64,000 bases of DNA, from the NCBI RefSeq assembly GCF_016107285.1, contig NZ_RCVQ01000004.1, positions 248,001-312,000 on the forward strand, written 5' to 3'. Origin of the DNA: Roseomonas sp. KE0001 (lineage in GTDB: Bacteria > Pseudomonadota > Alphaproteobacteria > Acetobacterales > Acetobacteraceae). A program made the position numbers and the translations under genes. Under the pieces are notes generated by a model. It worked only from the letters and a program-made list of their open reading frames with translations. It made no database searches and was not told the origin of the DNA. Every line of letters begins with the position of its first letter. Within the stretch, counting starts at the first letter, position 1. Positions 1 through 7,870 of this stretch are shown one piece after another.

Positions 1-138
1 CTGCACCGCGATCCGGCGGAGACGCTGTTCGACGCGCAGGTGCGCGAGGCCGAGCTGGCGCTGATCCGCGACACCCGCGCCGCGGCGGTGTCGCTGGCCG
101 AGAACTATGTCGGCCTGCCCTTCGATGCGGAGGCGTGA
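1..138 (+). CDS. 3' end of an unrecognised gene
   Basis: The first 138 bases form an open frame from base 1 to a TGA stop. They give the last 45 residues of a protein whose start lies outside the window. The tail is charged and probably helical (it contains AQVREAELALIRDTRAAA) and ends PFDAEA. Codon use is the GC-rich pattern of the rest of the window, so it is very likely a real gene end. No motif allows a family assignment. About 120 nt separate it from the next gene, so the two are not obviously one operon. Confidence 0.55.
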   Translation: MHRDPAETLFDAQVREAELALIRDTRAAAVSLAENYVGLPFDAEA

Positions 139-258
139 CCGATACGGAATCGTCTCATCCGAAGGAGCGCCGACTTCGAAAGATTCGTGATCTCACGCGA
201 CGAAACTGACCGGCGCCTCGGTTGTTCCTGACGCGGGAACCACAGAGGAGACAGTCAG

Positions 259-1119
259 ATGGTCGCGATTCTCGGCACTGAGGGGAATGACAACCTCGTC
301 TCGCCCGAATCCGTCTCGAATGACAGCATCAACGGCCTGGCCGGCGATGACCGCATCGAGGCGCGGGGCGGTGACGACCTGCTCATCCCCGGCCCCGGCA
401 ATGACCGGCTGGAAGGCGGCGACGGGCGGGACACGGTGCTGCTGGGCGGCAATCTCGACGACTACCAGATCTACCGCTGGGAGGATGAGGGCGTGATCCG
501 CGGCCCCGAGGGGGTCGACACGCTGCTCGACGTCGAGGCGATCGCCACCGATCTCAACGGCACGCGCGAGTTCGGCGATGTCGGTCAGTTCCTCGGCTAC
601 GCCTATCTGGCGTCCTACGAGGATCTCGGCAACGCCTTCGGCGAGGACCGGGACGCGGCCTGGTCGCACTTCCGGGATCATGGCGCCCTCGAGGGCCGCA
701 GCATCCTCTTTGACGGCAACAGCTATCTCGCCGCCAACACCGATGTCCTCGTCAATGCCGATTTCGGCGCCAATGCCGATGAGGGCGGCGCCCTTCACTA
801 TCTCCGCTTCGGCCGTGCCGAGGGGCGTGAGACCGATTTCGACGGCCTGTCCTATGTGGCGAGCCATGGCGACCTGATCACGGCCTTCGGCGCCTCCGGC
901 GTCGCCAACGCGATCGACGGCGCCGGCACCGAGCATTACGTGCAGTTCGGCTTCAACGAGGGGCGGCAGGTCGACCTGTTCAACGAGACGCAGTACGCCC
1001 TGCTCAATCCCGATCTCGCCCTGGCCGGCGTGATCACCAACGACCAGCTGGCCTGGCACTTCGTGACCTACGGCTACGAGGAAGGCCGGCAGGGCGCCTA
1101 TGATCCGGTGATTGCCTGA
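259..1119 (+). CDS. RTX-type calcium-binding protein with four EGR repeats
   Basis: A 286-residue acidic protein, probably exported. Residues 22-66 hold glycine/aspartate-rich nonapeptide-like repeats (GGDDLLIPGPGNDRLEGGDG), typical of RTX proteins that bind calcium and leave by type I secretion. There is no N-terminal signal peptide, which fits that route. After a linker there are four copies of a repeat of roughly 35-40 residues (about 115-148, 155-191, 199-237, 246-279). Each begins with a tyrosine/alanine-rich segment with a D-L or D-V pair and ends in H-x(4)-G-x(2)-EGR. The start ATG follows an AGAGGAGA ribosome site. A strong terminator follows, so this is a single-gene unit. No transporter genes are visible nearby. 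The function of the EGR repeats is unknown to me; a surface or biofilm role is only inference. It is small for an RTX protein. Confidence 0.75.
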   Translation: MVAILGTEGNDNLVSPESVSNDSINGLAGDDRIEARGGDDLLIPGPGNDRLEGGDGRDTVLLGGNLDDYQIYRWEDEGVIRGPEGVDTLLDVEAIATDLNGTREFGDVGQFLGYAYLASYEDLGNAFGEDRDAAWSHFRDHGALEGRSILFDGNSYLAANTDVLVNADFGANADEGGALHYLRFGRAEGRETDFDGLSYVASHGDLITAFGASGVANAIDGAGTEHYVQFGFNEGRQVDLFNETQYALLNPDLALAGVITNDQLAWHFVTYGYEEGRQGAYDPVIA

Positions 1120-1172
1120 TTTCCCGGTGGGCGCCAGCGCGCGCCCACTTTCGTGAAACGGCCGTCATCTTC

Positions 1173-1209
1173 CGCCCCGCGCACCTGAGGCGCGGGGCGT
1201 TTGCGTTTT
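1173..1209 (+). terminator. Intrinsic terminator of the RTX gene
   Basis: A perfect 10-bp stem (1173-1182 with 1190-1199, arms CGCCCCGCGC and GCGCGGGGCG) with a 7-nt loop is followed by TTTGCGTTTT. This is the classic layout of a Rho-independent terminator. It lies 54 nt after the RTX stop codon and before the MFS remnant. Confidence 0.85.
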
Positions 1210-1256
1210 CTGTCGCGCGTCGGGGCCGGCGACAGGCATACTTCACGGGAACACGC

Positions 1257-1431
1257 GTGATATCCCGCACGACGAAGCCTTCTCGGAACTCTTGCCGATG
1301 CGGCTGCGCGGCTCCGGCCAGCGTGACGCCGGCCAGGGCCATCGCCATCTTCGCCGTGCTGGCCTATGGGCTGATGCTCATCGCGGCCCTGCCGCTGCCC
1401 GAAACCCGAGGCAAGGTGCTCGACGCCGATG
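1257..1431 (+). pseudogene. Remnant of an MFS transporter C-terminus
   Basis: Two reading frames together resemble the last part of a major facilitator superfamily transporter. Around 1271-1321 one frame reads SELLPMRLRGSGQ, like the conserved cytoplasmic loop before helix 11. From about 1338 a different frame reads a hydrophobic helix ending in LPLPETRGKVLDAD, which matches the usual MFS C-terminus (PETRGK). The roughly 40 residues that normally lie between these motifs are missing and the frame changes, so this looks like a deletion plus frameshift. No further MFS sequence exists upstream: a terminator and the RTX gene occupy that space. The remnant runs into the start of the amidohydrolase, as intact MFS-amidohydrolase pairs do. 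The call rests on motif recognition only. Confidence 0.55.
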
Positions 1432-2325
1432 ACCGATCTCTCCGCCGGCCCCCGCGCCCCCGAGGCCCTCTGCCCCGGCCCCGATCCCGATCCGCGCGGG
1501 CCGCGCCGTTTCGCCGTGCCGTCCGGCGCGGTGGACACCCACGCGCATGTCATCGGCCTGCCGCCCCGCTGGCCGCTGGTGGCGAACCGCAGCTACACCC
1601 CGCCCGAGGCCGGTCCCTCCGCCTACCTCGCCATGCTGGACGCCACCGGCATGACCCATGGCGTGCTGGTGCAGGTGAGCGTGCACGGCACGGACAACCG
1701 GCTGATGGAGAGCGTGCTGCGCGCGCATCCGGACCGGCTGCGCGGCATCGGCGTGGTCGGCCTCGGCCGGTCGGAGGCGGAGTATGGCGTGCTGAAGGCG
1801 GCCGGCGTCGTCGGCCTGCGGCTCAATGTGCTGTTCGGCGGCGGCGTCAGCCTGGACGGGCTGGAATCCTACGGGGCGCTCTGCCGCGAGATGGGCTGGC
1901 ACCTGCAACTGCTGCTGGACGCGCGGCAACTGCCGGAGCTGGCACCACGCCTGGCGAAGCTGCCGGTGCCCTTTGTCATCGACCATATGGGGCATATGCC
2001 GGCCGCCGGCGCGCTGGAGGAGCCGGGATTCCGGACGCTCGTCTCGCTGGTGCGCGACGGTGCCTGGGTCAAGCTCTCCGGCGCCTACCGGCTGAGCGAC
2101 GATGCGCCCGCCTACCCGGAGACGACGCCGATGGCCCGCGCCCTGCTGGAGGCCGCGCCGGAGCGCTGCGTCTGGGGCTCCGACTGGCCGCATGTCGCCA
2201 ATTGGGGGGTGATGCCCAATGTCGGCGACCTGCTGGACCTCCTGGCCGACTGGGCGCCGGAGGCGGCCCTCCGCCACCGCGTGCTGGTGGAGAACCCGGC
2301 CCGTCTCTATGGCTTCCCGGCCTAG
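1429..2325 (+). CDS. Amidohydrolase family protein (TIM-barrel metal hydrolase)
   Basis: A 298-residue member of the amidohydrolase-2 family, which includes lactonases and decarboxylases such as 2-pyrone-4,6-dicarboxylate lactonase. Visible metal-site motifs are D-T-H-A-H at 36-40, H186 and H189 in IDHMGHM, and the late aspartate in GSDWPH (D252). It is predicted to be cytoplasmic and to hydrolyse a cyclic or aromatic-derived acid; the substrate cannot be read from the sequence. Length is normal for the family. The start ATG overlaps the end of the degraded MFS transporter, suggesting an original transporter-hydrolase pair in which uptake has been lost. Its stop overlaps the stop of the convergent gene on the other strand at a shared CTAG. 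Confidence 0.85.
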   Translation: MTDLSAGPRAPEALCPGPDPDPRGPRRFAVPSGAVDTHAHVIGLPPRWPLVANRSYTPPEAGPSAYLAMLDATGMTHGVLVQVSVHGTDNRLMESVLRAHPDRLRGIGVVGLGRSEAEYGVLKAAGVVGLRLNVLFGGGVSLDGLESYGALCREMGWHLQLLLDARQLPELAPRLAKLPVPFVIDHMGHMPAAGALEEPGFRTLVSLVRDGAWVKLSGAYRLSDDAPAYPETTPMARALLEAAPERCVWGSDWPHVANWGVMPNVGDLLDLLADWAPEAALRHRVLVENPARLYGFPA

Positions 2326-2606
2326 GGGACGCCCAGCCGGGTGAGGCTGCCCGTCATGCCGCTCCGCGTCATCGCCTCCAGCAGGCCGGCCAGGCCGCAA
2401 GGGGACGGGGATTGGGTCGGGGATTGCAGCGGAATGCCGGCCAGGTCCAGGCGCATGGCCTCGGCGCTCGCCAGGATGGCATCCGGCGCCGCGCCACCGG
2501 GCCAGCCGGGCAGGCGGTAGGTGAAGTCGAGCCTGCCGGCCTGCCCGGCCAGATCGGGGATCTGCGGCACGACCGGTGGCGGGACGGGGGGATGGACGGG
2601 GGACAT
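2322..2606 (-). CDS. Small hypothetical protein
   Basis: A 94-residue frame with an AGGAGAG ribosome site placed well before its ATG, which supports it as a real gene. It starts with a proline-rich segment (MSPVHPPVPPPVVPQIPDL), followed by a short mixed region. There is no signal peptide or membrane segment and I recognise no family. It converges with the amidohydrolase and their stop codons overlap. The body (DAILASAEAMRLDLAGI) could be a short amphipathic helix. Confidence 0.5.
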   Translation of the reverse strand: MSPVHPPVPPPVVPQIPDLAGQAGRLDFTYRLPGWPGGAAPDAILASAEAMRLDLAGIPLQSPTQSPSPCGLAGLLEAMTRSGMTGSLTRLGVP

Positions 2607-2744
2607 CTTGTGCTCTCCTGCGCGCCCGGTTCTGGGGCGGCGGCGGCATTATCCCCGGCAGCCCTGAACAAAGCCTGAAGGAGGCCCGGACGGCCTCGTC
2701 CGGCCGATCCGGGATTTCCATCGGATCGGGATCTGCTCTAGAGA

Positions 2745-3380
2745 ATGCGGGTGAGCACGACCCGTTTCTTCCTCATCCGCCACGCCATCGTCGAGCCTTC
2801 CGCCCGGGTGACCATGTACGGCGACATGGATGTCGCCCTTTGCACCGTCGCGCTGGCGCAGGAGAGCGCCGCCTATGCCTGGCTGGCAGGCCGCCTGCCG
2901 CCGGGCGCCCTCTGGGTCCGCACCCCGCTCTCCCGCACCGGCGCCACCGCCGCCGCCATCTTCGCCGCCGGCTACCCCGAGGCGGAGATGCGCGTCGAGC
3001 CGCGCTTCCGCGAGCAGCACCTGGGCGAATGGCAGGGCGTCTCGCACGAGGCCTTCGCCGAGCGCCTCTCGGCGCCGCCACATCCCTTCTGGCCGCATGC
3101 GGCGGAGGAGAAGCCGCCCGGCGGCGAAAGCCTGCGCGACGTGATCGGCCGCGTCGGCCCGGCGCTGGACGAGATGGCGCGGGAGCTGCGCGAGCGGGAT
3201 GTGGTGATCGTGGCGCATGGCGGCTCGATCCGCGCCGCCGTGGCCCATGCCATGGGCCTCGATCCGCACCAGGCCTTCCAGTTCTCGGTGCGCAACCTGT
3301 CGCTGACCCGGCTGGAGCATCATGCCGGCCATTGGCGGGTCGCCTCCGTGAACGAGGAGCCGCCCCTCGCGGCGCCCTGA
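2745..3380 (+). CDS. Histidine phosphatase family protein
   Basis: A 211-residue phosphoglycerate-mutase-like phosphatase (branch 1 of the histidine phosphatase superfamily). The catalytic motif is L-I-R-H-A at 10-14, with H13 as the phospho-acceptor and Ala replacing the usual Gly. The other phosphate-pocket residues are present: R64 in SRTGATAAA, the acid in E-x(4)-EWQG (90-95) and H158 in VAHGGS. The family removes phosphate from small metabolites such as alpha-ribazole phosphate or phosphoglycerates; which one applies here is not evident. The cobaltochelatase genes lie 9 kb away, too far for context to decide. The ribosome site is weak (TAGAGA). It probably forms its own unit ahead of the SYLF gene. 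Confidence 0.85.
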   Translation: MRVSTTRFFLIRHAIVEPSARVTMYGDMDVALCTVALAQESAAYAWLAGRLPPGALWVRTPLSRTGATAAAIFAAGYPEAEMRVEPRFREQHLGEWQGVSHEAFAERLSAPPHPFWPHAAEEKPPGGESLRDVIGRVGPALDEMARELRERDVVIVAHGGSIRAAVAHAMGLDPHQAFQFSVRNLSLTRLEHHAGHWRVASVNEEPPLAAP

Positions 3381-3450
3381 CCCGCAAGTTGGGCTTGCCA
3401 CGCCTGAGCCGAGAGGTCATGTCTTCGCAAAGGCTTGTCGGAGGATTTTC

Positions 3451-4287
3451 ATGCGGCGCTCCATCTCTCCGAGGATGCTTCTCGCGGCCGGGCTGCTGGC
3501 CCTGGCGGGGCTGGCCGGGCAGCCGCGCGCGGCCCTGGCGCAGGCCGAGGAGCAGAACCTCGTCGATCAATCGACCCTCGCGGTGCAGGAGATGCTCGGC
3601 GCCGGGAGCGACCGGAACGCGGCGCATTTCAACGACGCCATCAGCCTGTTGCGCCGCGCCCGGGCGGTGATGATCTGCCCGCGGGTCTTCCGGGCCGGCT
3701 TCATCTTCGGCGGGCAGGGGGGCTCCTGCGTGCTGCTGGCGCGCGACGGGGCCGGCTCCTGGTCCTCGCCGGCCTTCTACGGCATCGGCAGCGGCAGCAT
3801 CGGCCTGCAGATCGGCGTGCAGGATGCCATGGTCATGATGATGATCCTGACCGACCGGGGCCTCAGCGCCCTGATGGACAGCCAGTTCAAGATCGGCGCC
3901 GATGCCTCCATCGCCGTCGCGGTGATCGGCGGCGGCATCGGGGGATCGACCACGGCGGCGGTCGGCGCGGACATCGTCACCTTCGCCAAGACGCGCGGCC
4001 TCTATGCCGGCATCTCGCTGGACGGCTCCCTGCTCAGCGCCAACAGCGAGCGCAACCGCACCTATTACGGGCAGAGCTTCGGCGCCCGGCAGATCGTGGT
4101 AGACATGGCCGCGCACAATCCCGGCGCTGATCCGCTGCGCGGCGCGCTGATGCGTTTCGGCACCGCCCCCGCCAGCCAGCCGCCGCAGCCGCCCGCCCAG
4201 CCCGGCTACCAGCAGCCGCAGCAGCAGCCCTACCAGGCGCCGCCCGGCTACCAGGGCGGCGGGGTGCAGGCGCAGCCGCTGCCCTGA
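3451..4287 (+). CDS. SYLF (Ysc84-like) lipid-binding domain protein, exported
   Basis: A 278-residue protein with a clear signal peptide (about 1-31, ending ALAQA) and a GGAGG ribosome site. The body (about 35-225) is a SYLF/DUF500 domain, recognised from the glycine-rich stretch GGIGGSTTAAVGADIVTFAK and from LLRRARAVMICPRVFRAGFI. In eukaryotes this domain binds phosphoinositides; bacterial versions are exported and probably contact the envelope lipid layer, but their role is not settled. The C-terminus (about 230-278) is a low-complexity Pro/Gln/Tyr tail, probably disordered. The gene stands alone and converges with the Nudix gene. Confidence 0.85.
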   Translation: MRRSISPRMLLAAGLLALAGLAGQPRAALAQAEEQNLVDQSTLAVQEMLGAGSDRNAAHFNDAISLLRRARAVMICPRVFRAGFIFGGQGGSCVLLARDGAGSWSSPAFYGIGSGSIGLQIGVQDAMVMMMILTDRGLSALMDSQFKIGADASIAVAVIGGGIGGSTTAAVGADIVTFAKTRGLYAGISLDGSLLSANSERNRTYYGQSFGARQIVVDMAAHNPGADPLRGALMRFGTAPASQPPQPPAQPGYQQPQQQPYQAPPGYQGGGVQAQPLP

Positions 4288-4316
4288 CGGGCCGGCGCCG
4301 GCCGGGCGGCGGGAGG

Positions 4317-5183
4317 TCAGTCCCCGGCGCGCAGCCCCGCCGCCAGCCGGCGGCCTTCCTCGCCGCGCGGGTCGATCAGCCCCTCGCGCAGGAAGAGGTC
4401 GATCAGCACTAGGTTGACGTTGAACTTGAAGTCGTCCGTGTCGCGCACCGCCTCCAGCACGCGCCGCGCCGGCCAGAGCTCGAAATGCTCCACCTCGTCG
4501 TCATGCGGAGCGGGGCGGAAGTCCTCCGGCAGCTCCAGGTCGAAGGCATGCAGGATGTCGCGGCGGAGGCCGTGCTCCTGCTTCATGATGTAGGAGATCC
4601 GGCTGACCGGACGGGCCCGGAGGGCGAGGTCGCGCGGCAGGCCGGCCTCCTCCTCCGCCTCCTTCACCAGCGTCGCCATGGCGTCCAGCCCGGCGGGCGT
4701 GCCGCCGGCGACGATGTTGTCCCACTGCCCCGGCGCCACCGCCTTGGTGGCCGAGCGCTTGCCGAGCCAGAGGTGCAGCCCGCCCCCGGGGCCCTCCGGG
4801 CGGCGCACCAGCCCGTTCAGGTGCACCCCCTGCGCCAGGATGCCGAAGGCCGGGATGGCGCCGCGATCGAGCCGCGCCAGCACCGGCCCCTCCGGCGTGG
4901 CGCGCACGTCGAAGGGCTCGCCGCGGAGGCGCAGATAGCCATCCCGCGCCAGGCCGCGCGCCGCGTCGGCCAGCACCGCCTCGCGCGCCGCGGCGCCGCG
5001 CAGCCGCGCCGGCAGGGCGACGCCCTGCCCGTCGAAATGGAAGTCGCGCGGGTGGAAGGCCAGCCAGCGGGCGAGATCGGGCTCCAGCCAGCCGACCTGC
5101 TCGGCGCCGATGCGGAAGGGCACCAGGCCGGCCGGGGAGGGGAGGTTGTTGCAGGCGGCGATATGCCGGGCGAAGCCGTTCAT
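4317..5183 (-). CDS. DUF4743-Nudix hydrolase (thiamine-pyrophosphate-type)
   Basis: A 288-residue protein with an N-terminal domain of the DUF4743 type (about 1-110) and a C-terminal Nudix domain. The Nudix box is at about 160-182: GG-T-x-x-G followed by KEAEEEAGL, with the metal-binding glutamates intact and K in place of the usual R. This architecture matches fungal Tnr3 and plant homologues; those Nudix domains are reported to hydrolyse damaged (oxidised) thiamine diphosphates, so a metabolite-repair role is a reasonable inference. I place the start at 5183 (MNGFARH), after an AAGAGAG site. A start 27 nt upstream is possible but has no ribosome site. It is divergent from the aminotransferase with 47 nt between starts. 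Confidence 0.8.
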   Translation of the reverse strand: MNGFARHIAACNNLPSPAGLVPFRIGAEQVGWLEPDLARWLAFHPRDFHFDGQGVALPARLRGAAAREAVLADAARGLARDGYLRLRGEPFDVRATPEGPVLARLDRGAIPAFGILAQGVHLNGLVRRPEGPGGGLHLWLGKRSATKAVAPGQWDNIVAGGTPAGLDAMATLVKEAEEEAGLPRDLALRARPVSRISYIMKQEHGLRRDILHAFDLELPEDFRPAPHDDEVEHFELWPARRVLEAVRDTDDFKFNVNLVLIDLFLREGLIDPRGEEGRRLAAGLRAGD

Positions 5184-5230
5184 GCGGCTCTCTTGCGCCC
5201 TGCGCGGCATCCCGGCAAGGCTGTGGCCCC

Positions 5231-6397
5231 ATGATCGACCTCGACCGCATCCGGGCCGAGACGCCCGCCGCCGCGCGCCGCGCCTATCTGCACAATGCCG
5301 GGGCGGCGCTGATGCCGGCGCCGGTGCTGGCGGCGCAGGTGCGCCATCTGGAGCTGGAGGCCGAGCTGGGCGGCTATGCCGCGGCGGCGGCCGAGGCGGG
5401 GCGGCTGGAGGGGGTCTACGACTCGGTCGCGCGGCTGCTGAACGCCGGGCGCGAGGAGATCGCCCTGGTGGAGAACGCCACCGTCGCCTGGCAGATGGCC
5501 TTCTATTCCCTGCGCTTCGCCCCCGGCGACCGCATCCTGACCGCCGAGGCCGAGTACGCCGCCAACTACGTCGCCTTCCTGCAGGTGGCGCGGCGGATCG
5601 GTGCCGAGATCGCCGTGGTGCCGAGCGACGCCACGGGCGAGCTCGACACCGCGGCGCTGGAGGCGATGATCGACGCGCGGGTGAAGCTCATCGCCATCAC
5701 CTGGGTGCCGACCAATGGCGGGCTGACCAATCCGGCCGCCGCGATCGGCCGCATCGCCCGGCGGCACGGCATCCCCTACCTGCTCGATGCCTGCCAGGCG
5801 GTGGGGCAGATGCCGGTGGATGTCGAGGCCATCGGCTGCGACATGCTCTCGGCCACGGGGCGGAAGTTCCTGCGCGGGCCACGCGGCACGGGCTTCCTCT
5901 ATGTCCGGCGCGGCCTCCTGCAGCGCCTGGAGCCGCCGATGATTGACCATTTCGCCGCGCCCTGGGTGGCGCGGGAGGAATACCGGCTGCGCGACGACGC
6001 GCGCCGCTTCGAGACCTGGGAGAACAACTACGCCGCCCGCGCCGGGCTCGGCGTGGCGGTGGACTATGCGCTGGGCCTCGGGCTGGAGGCGATCCAGGCG
6101 CGATGCCAGGCGCTCTCGGCCCGGCTTCGCGAGGGCCTGGCGCGCATCCCCGGCGCCGTGGTGCGGGATCTCGGCCGGAGCCCCTCGGCCATCGTCAGCT
6201 TCACCCTGGCGGGGCGGGCGGCGCGCGACATGGTCGCCGAGGCGGCGCGGGCGGGGATCGTGATCGGCGCCTCGGAGCCCACCAGCACGCGCATCGACGC
6301 CGAGAGGCGGGGCCTCGGCAGCGTCCTCCGCGCCTCGCCGCACTACTACAATACCGAGGACGAGATCGATCGCCTGCTCACCCTCTGCGCCGCCTGA
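5231..6397 (+). CDS. Class V aminotransferase (cysteine-desulfurase-like fold)
   Basis: A 388-residue PLP enzyme. D186 in LLDACQAVGQ is the residue that holds the pyridine nitrogen, and K212 in ATGRKFLRGP is the predicted Schiff-base lysine. The C-terminal domain ends in RASPHYYNTEDEID, the small-domain signature of this group. Members include isopenicillin-N-epimerase-like and ergothioneine or selenocysteine lyase-like enzymes; no obvious cysteine-desulfurase catalytic loop is seen. The substrate is therefore open. It is probably cytoplasmic. It shares a short divergent promoter region with the DUF4743-Nudix gene and is followed by a 190-nt gap. Confidence 0.85.
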   Translation: MIDLDRIRAETPAAARRAYLHNAGAALMPAPVLAAQVRHLELEAELGGYAAAAAEAGRLEGVYDSVARLLNAGREEIALVENATVAWQMAFYSLRFAPGDRILTAEAEYAANYVAFLQVARRIGAEIAVVPSDATGELDTAALEAMIDARVKLIAITWVPTNGGLTNPAAAIGRIARRHGIPYLLDACQAVGQMPVDVEAIGCDMLSATGRKFLRGPRGTGFLYVRRGLLQRLEPPMIDHFAAPWVAREEYRLRDDARRFETWENNYAARAGLGVAVDYALGLGLEAIQARCQALSARLREGLARIPGAVVRDLGRSPSAIVSFTLAGRAARDMVAEAARAGIVIGASEPTSTRIDAERRGLGSVLRASPHYYNTEDEIDRLLTLCAA

Positions 6398-6587
6398 GCG
6401 ACGGGAGCGGCCATCTCCGCAATGCGTGGATAACGGAGCGATACACCGCGCATCTTGCGATATCGAGGAGGATATGCAACCATAGAGTGTATATCCGGGC
6501 CTAGAACCTGATCCCGGTCTCCTGGCCGATCCGCCGAGCAGGAGGATAGGCGCAGGCCATGTCCGCGCGGGGGACAGAGTCCGAGAC

Positions 6588-7742
6588 ATGATGGGTCACC
6601 CTTCGACCGCCCGCATCATCTGGCGCTGCCCCGCCCTGTCCTGGCTGACCGATCCGGCCTGCGCCGTGCCGGAGGGTGCCCGGCCCCTGCTGCTCGGCCA
6701 GCTCGTCTCGTCGCCGATGGCGGTGGTGATGGGCGCGTTCAACGGCGTCGTCGTCGCCGGCGTCTGCCTGCTGCGTCAGGAGGTCCCCCTCTTCAGCCTG
6801 TTCCTGGCGCTGGAGCTGCTGATCCTGTTCGGCCGGCTGACGGTGATCCGCGGCATCCAGCGCAGCCGGGCGGCCGGGTTGCGGCCGCGCATCGAGGGCG
6901 CGATCCTGCTCTCGCTGCTCTGGTGCGCCCTGCAGGGCAGCATGTCCTTCGCCGCCATGCGCAGTGGCGATGCCACGCTGATGATCCTCTCCGCCAGCCT
7001 GATCATGGCGGTGGTCGGCTCGGTCTGCGCGCGCAACTTCTCCGCTCCGCGCCTGGCGATGCTCCTCGTGGCGCTCTGCGTGCTGCCCTTCGTCACCGGG
7101 GCGGCGCTGTCCGGCGATCCCTGGCTGCTGCTGCTGCCGGTCATGGCCGTGCCCTTCTTCCTCGGTACTTGGCAGATCATCTGGACCTTCCAGCACACGC
7201 TGGTGGGCTCGCTCGCGGCGGAGGCCCGCAGCAGCCATCTGGCGCAGCACGACCGGCTGACCGGGCTGCTGAACCGCTTCGGCCTGGAGGCTGCCTTCGG
7301 CGCGCGGATGGACGGCGCCAGCCGGCTGGCCACGCTCTACCTCGATCTGGACGGCTTCAAGCCGATCAACGACACCCATGGCCATGACGTGGGCGACAAG
7401 CTGCTGGTCGAGGTGGCGGCACGGCTGTCGCGCAATCTCCGCCCGGCCGACCTCGTGGCCCGGACCGGGGGTGACGAGTTCGTCGTCGTGATCCGCGACA
7501 TGGAGCCCGAGGCGGTGCAGCAGGTGGCGGAACGCCTGGTCTCCGCCATCGCGGACCGGCCCTACGATGTCGAGGGGATGCTGCTGCGCGTGGGCGTCAG
7601 CCTGGGCTGGGCCTGCATCCCGGAGGATGCGGCGACGCTGGAGGAGGCGCGCCTGCGGGCCGATGCCGCGCTCTACGCGGCGAAGCAGGGCGGGCGCGGC
7701 ATCGGCCGGCGCTTCGACGATCCGGCCCTGAGCCGCGCCTGA
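6588..7742 (+). CDS. Membrane diguanylate cyclase (GGDEF)
   Basis: A 384-residue protein. Residues about 35-205 contain several hydrophobic membrane segments without a recognised sensor family. The C-terminal half is a GGDEF domain: it begins HDRLTGLLNR (221-230), has the metal-binding YLDLDGFK, and keeps an intact GGDEF active site at 294-298. It should make cyclic-di-GMP from two GTP. The product-inhibition I-site RxxD (RPAD, 285-288) lies exactly five residues before GGDEF, so feedback control is likely. No EAL domain is present. Two adjacent ATG codons lie at the start, overlapping the stop of a ten-codon open frame (6559-6591) that follows AGGAGG; this may be chance or translational coupling. 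Confidence 0.92.
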   Translation: MMGHPSTARIIWRCPALSWLTDPACAVPEGARPLLLGQLVSSPMAVVMGAFNGVVVAGVCLLRQEVPLFSLFLALELLILFGRLTVIRGIQRSRAAGLRPRIEGAILLSLLWCALQGSMSFAAMRSGDATLMILSASLIMAVVGSVCARNFSAPRLAMLLVALCVLPFVTGAALSGDPWLLLLPVMAVPFFLGTWQIIWTFQHTLVGSLAAEARSSHLAQHDRLTGLLNRFGLEAAFGARMDGASRLATLYLDLDGFKPINDTHGHDVGDKLLVEVAARLSRNLRPADLVARTGGDEFVVVIRDMEPEAVQQVAERLVSAIADRPYDVEGMLLRVGVSLGWACIPEDAATLEEARLRADAALYAAKQGGRGIGRRFDDPALSRA

Positions 7743-7870
7743 GGCCAGGCCCGCGGCCGCGCTTCCAAGGGAGCCGCCGCCTGCCGCCACCCTGGCGCGC
7801 AGCAGCCCCGCATTGCCGCCCGGCGCCCCGGCCGCCATGTAACCGCCGACCCGACCGGAGACATCCCGTT

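Noticed and set aside
6559-6591. Ten-codon frame overlapping the diguanylate cyclase start
   Set aside because: AGGAGG is 13 nt away and the peptide has no notable composition; coupling is possible but chance is as likely.
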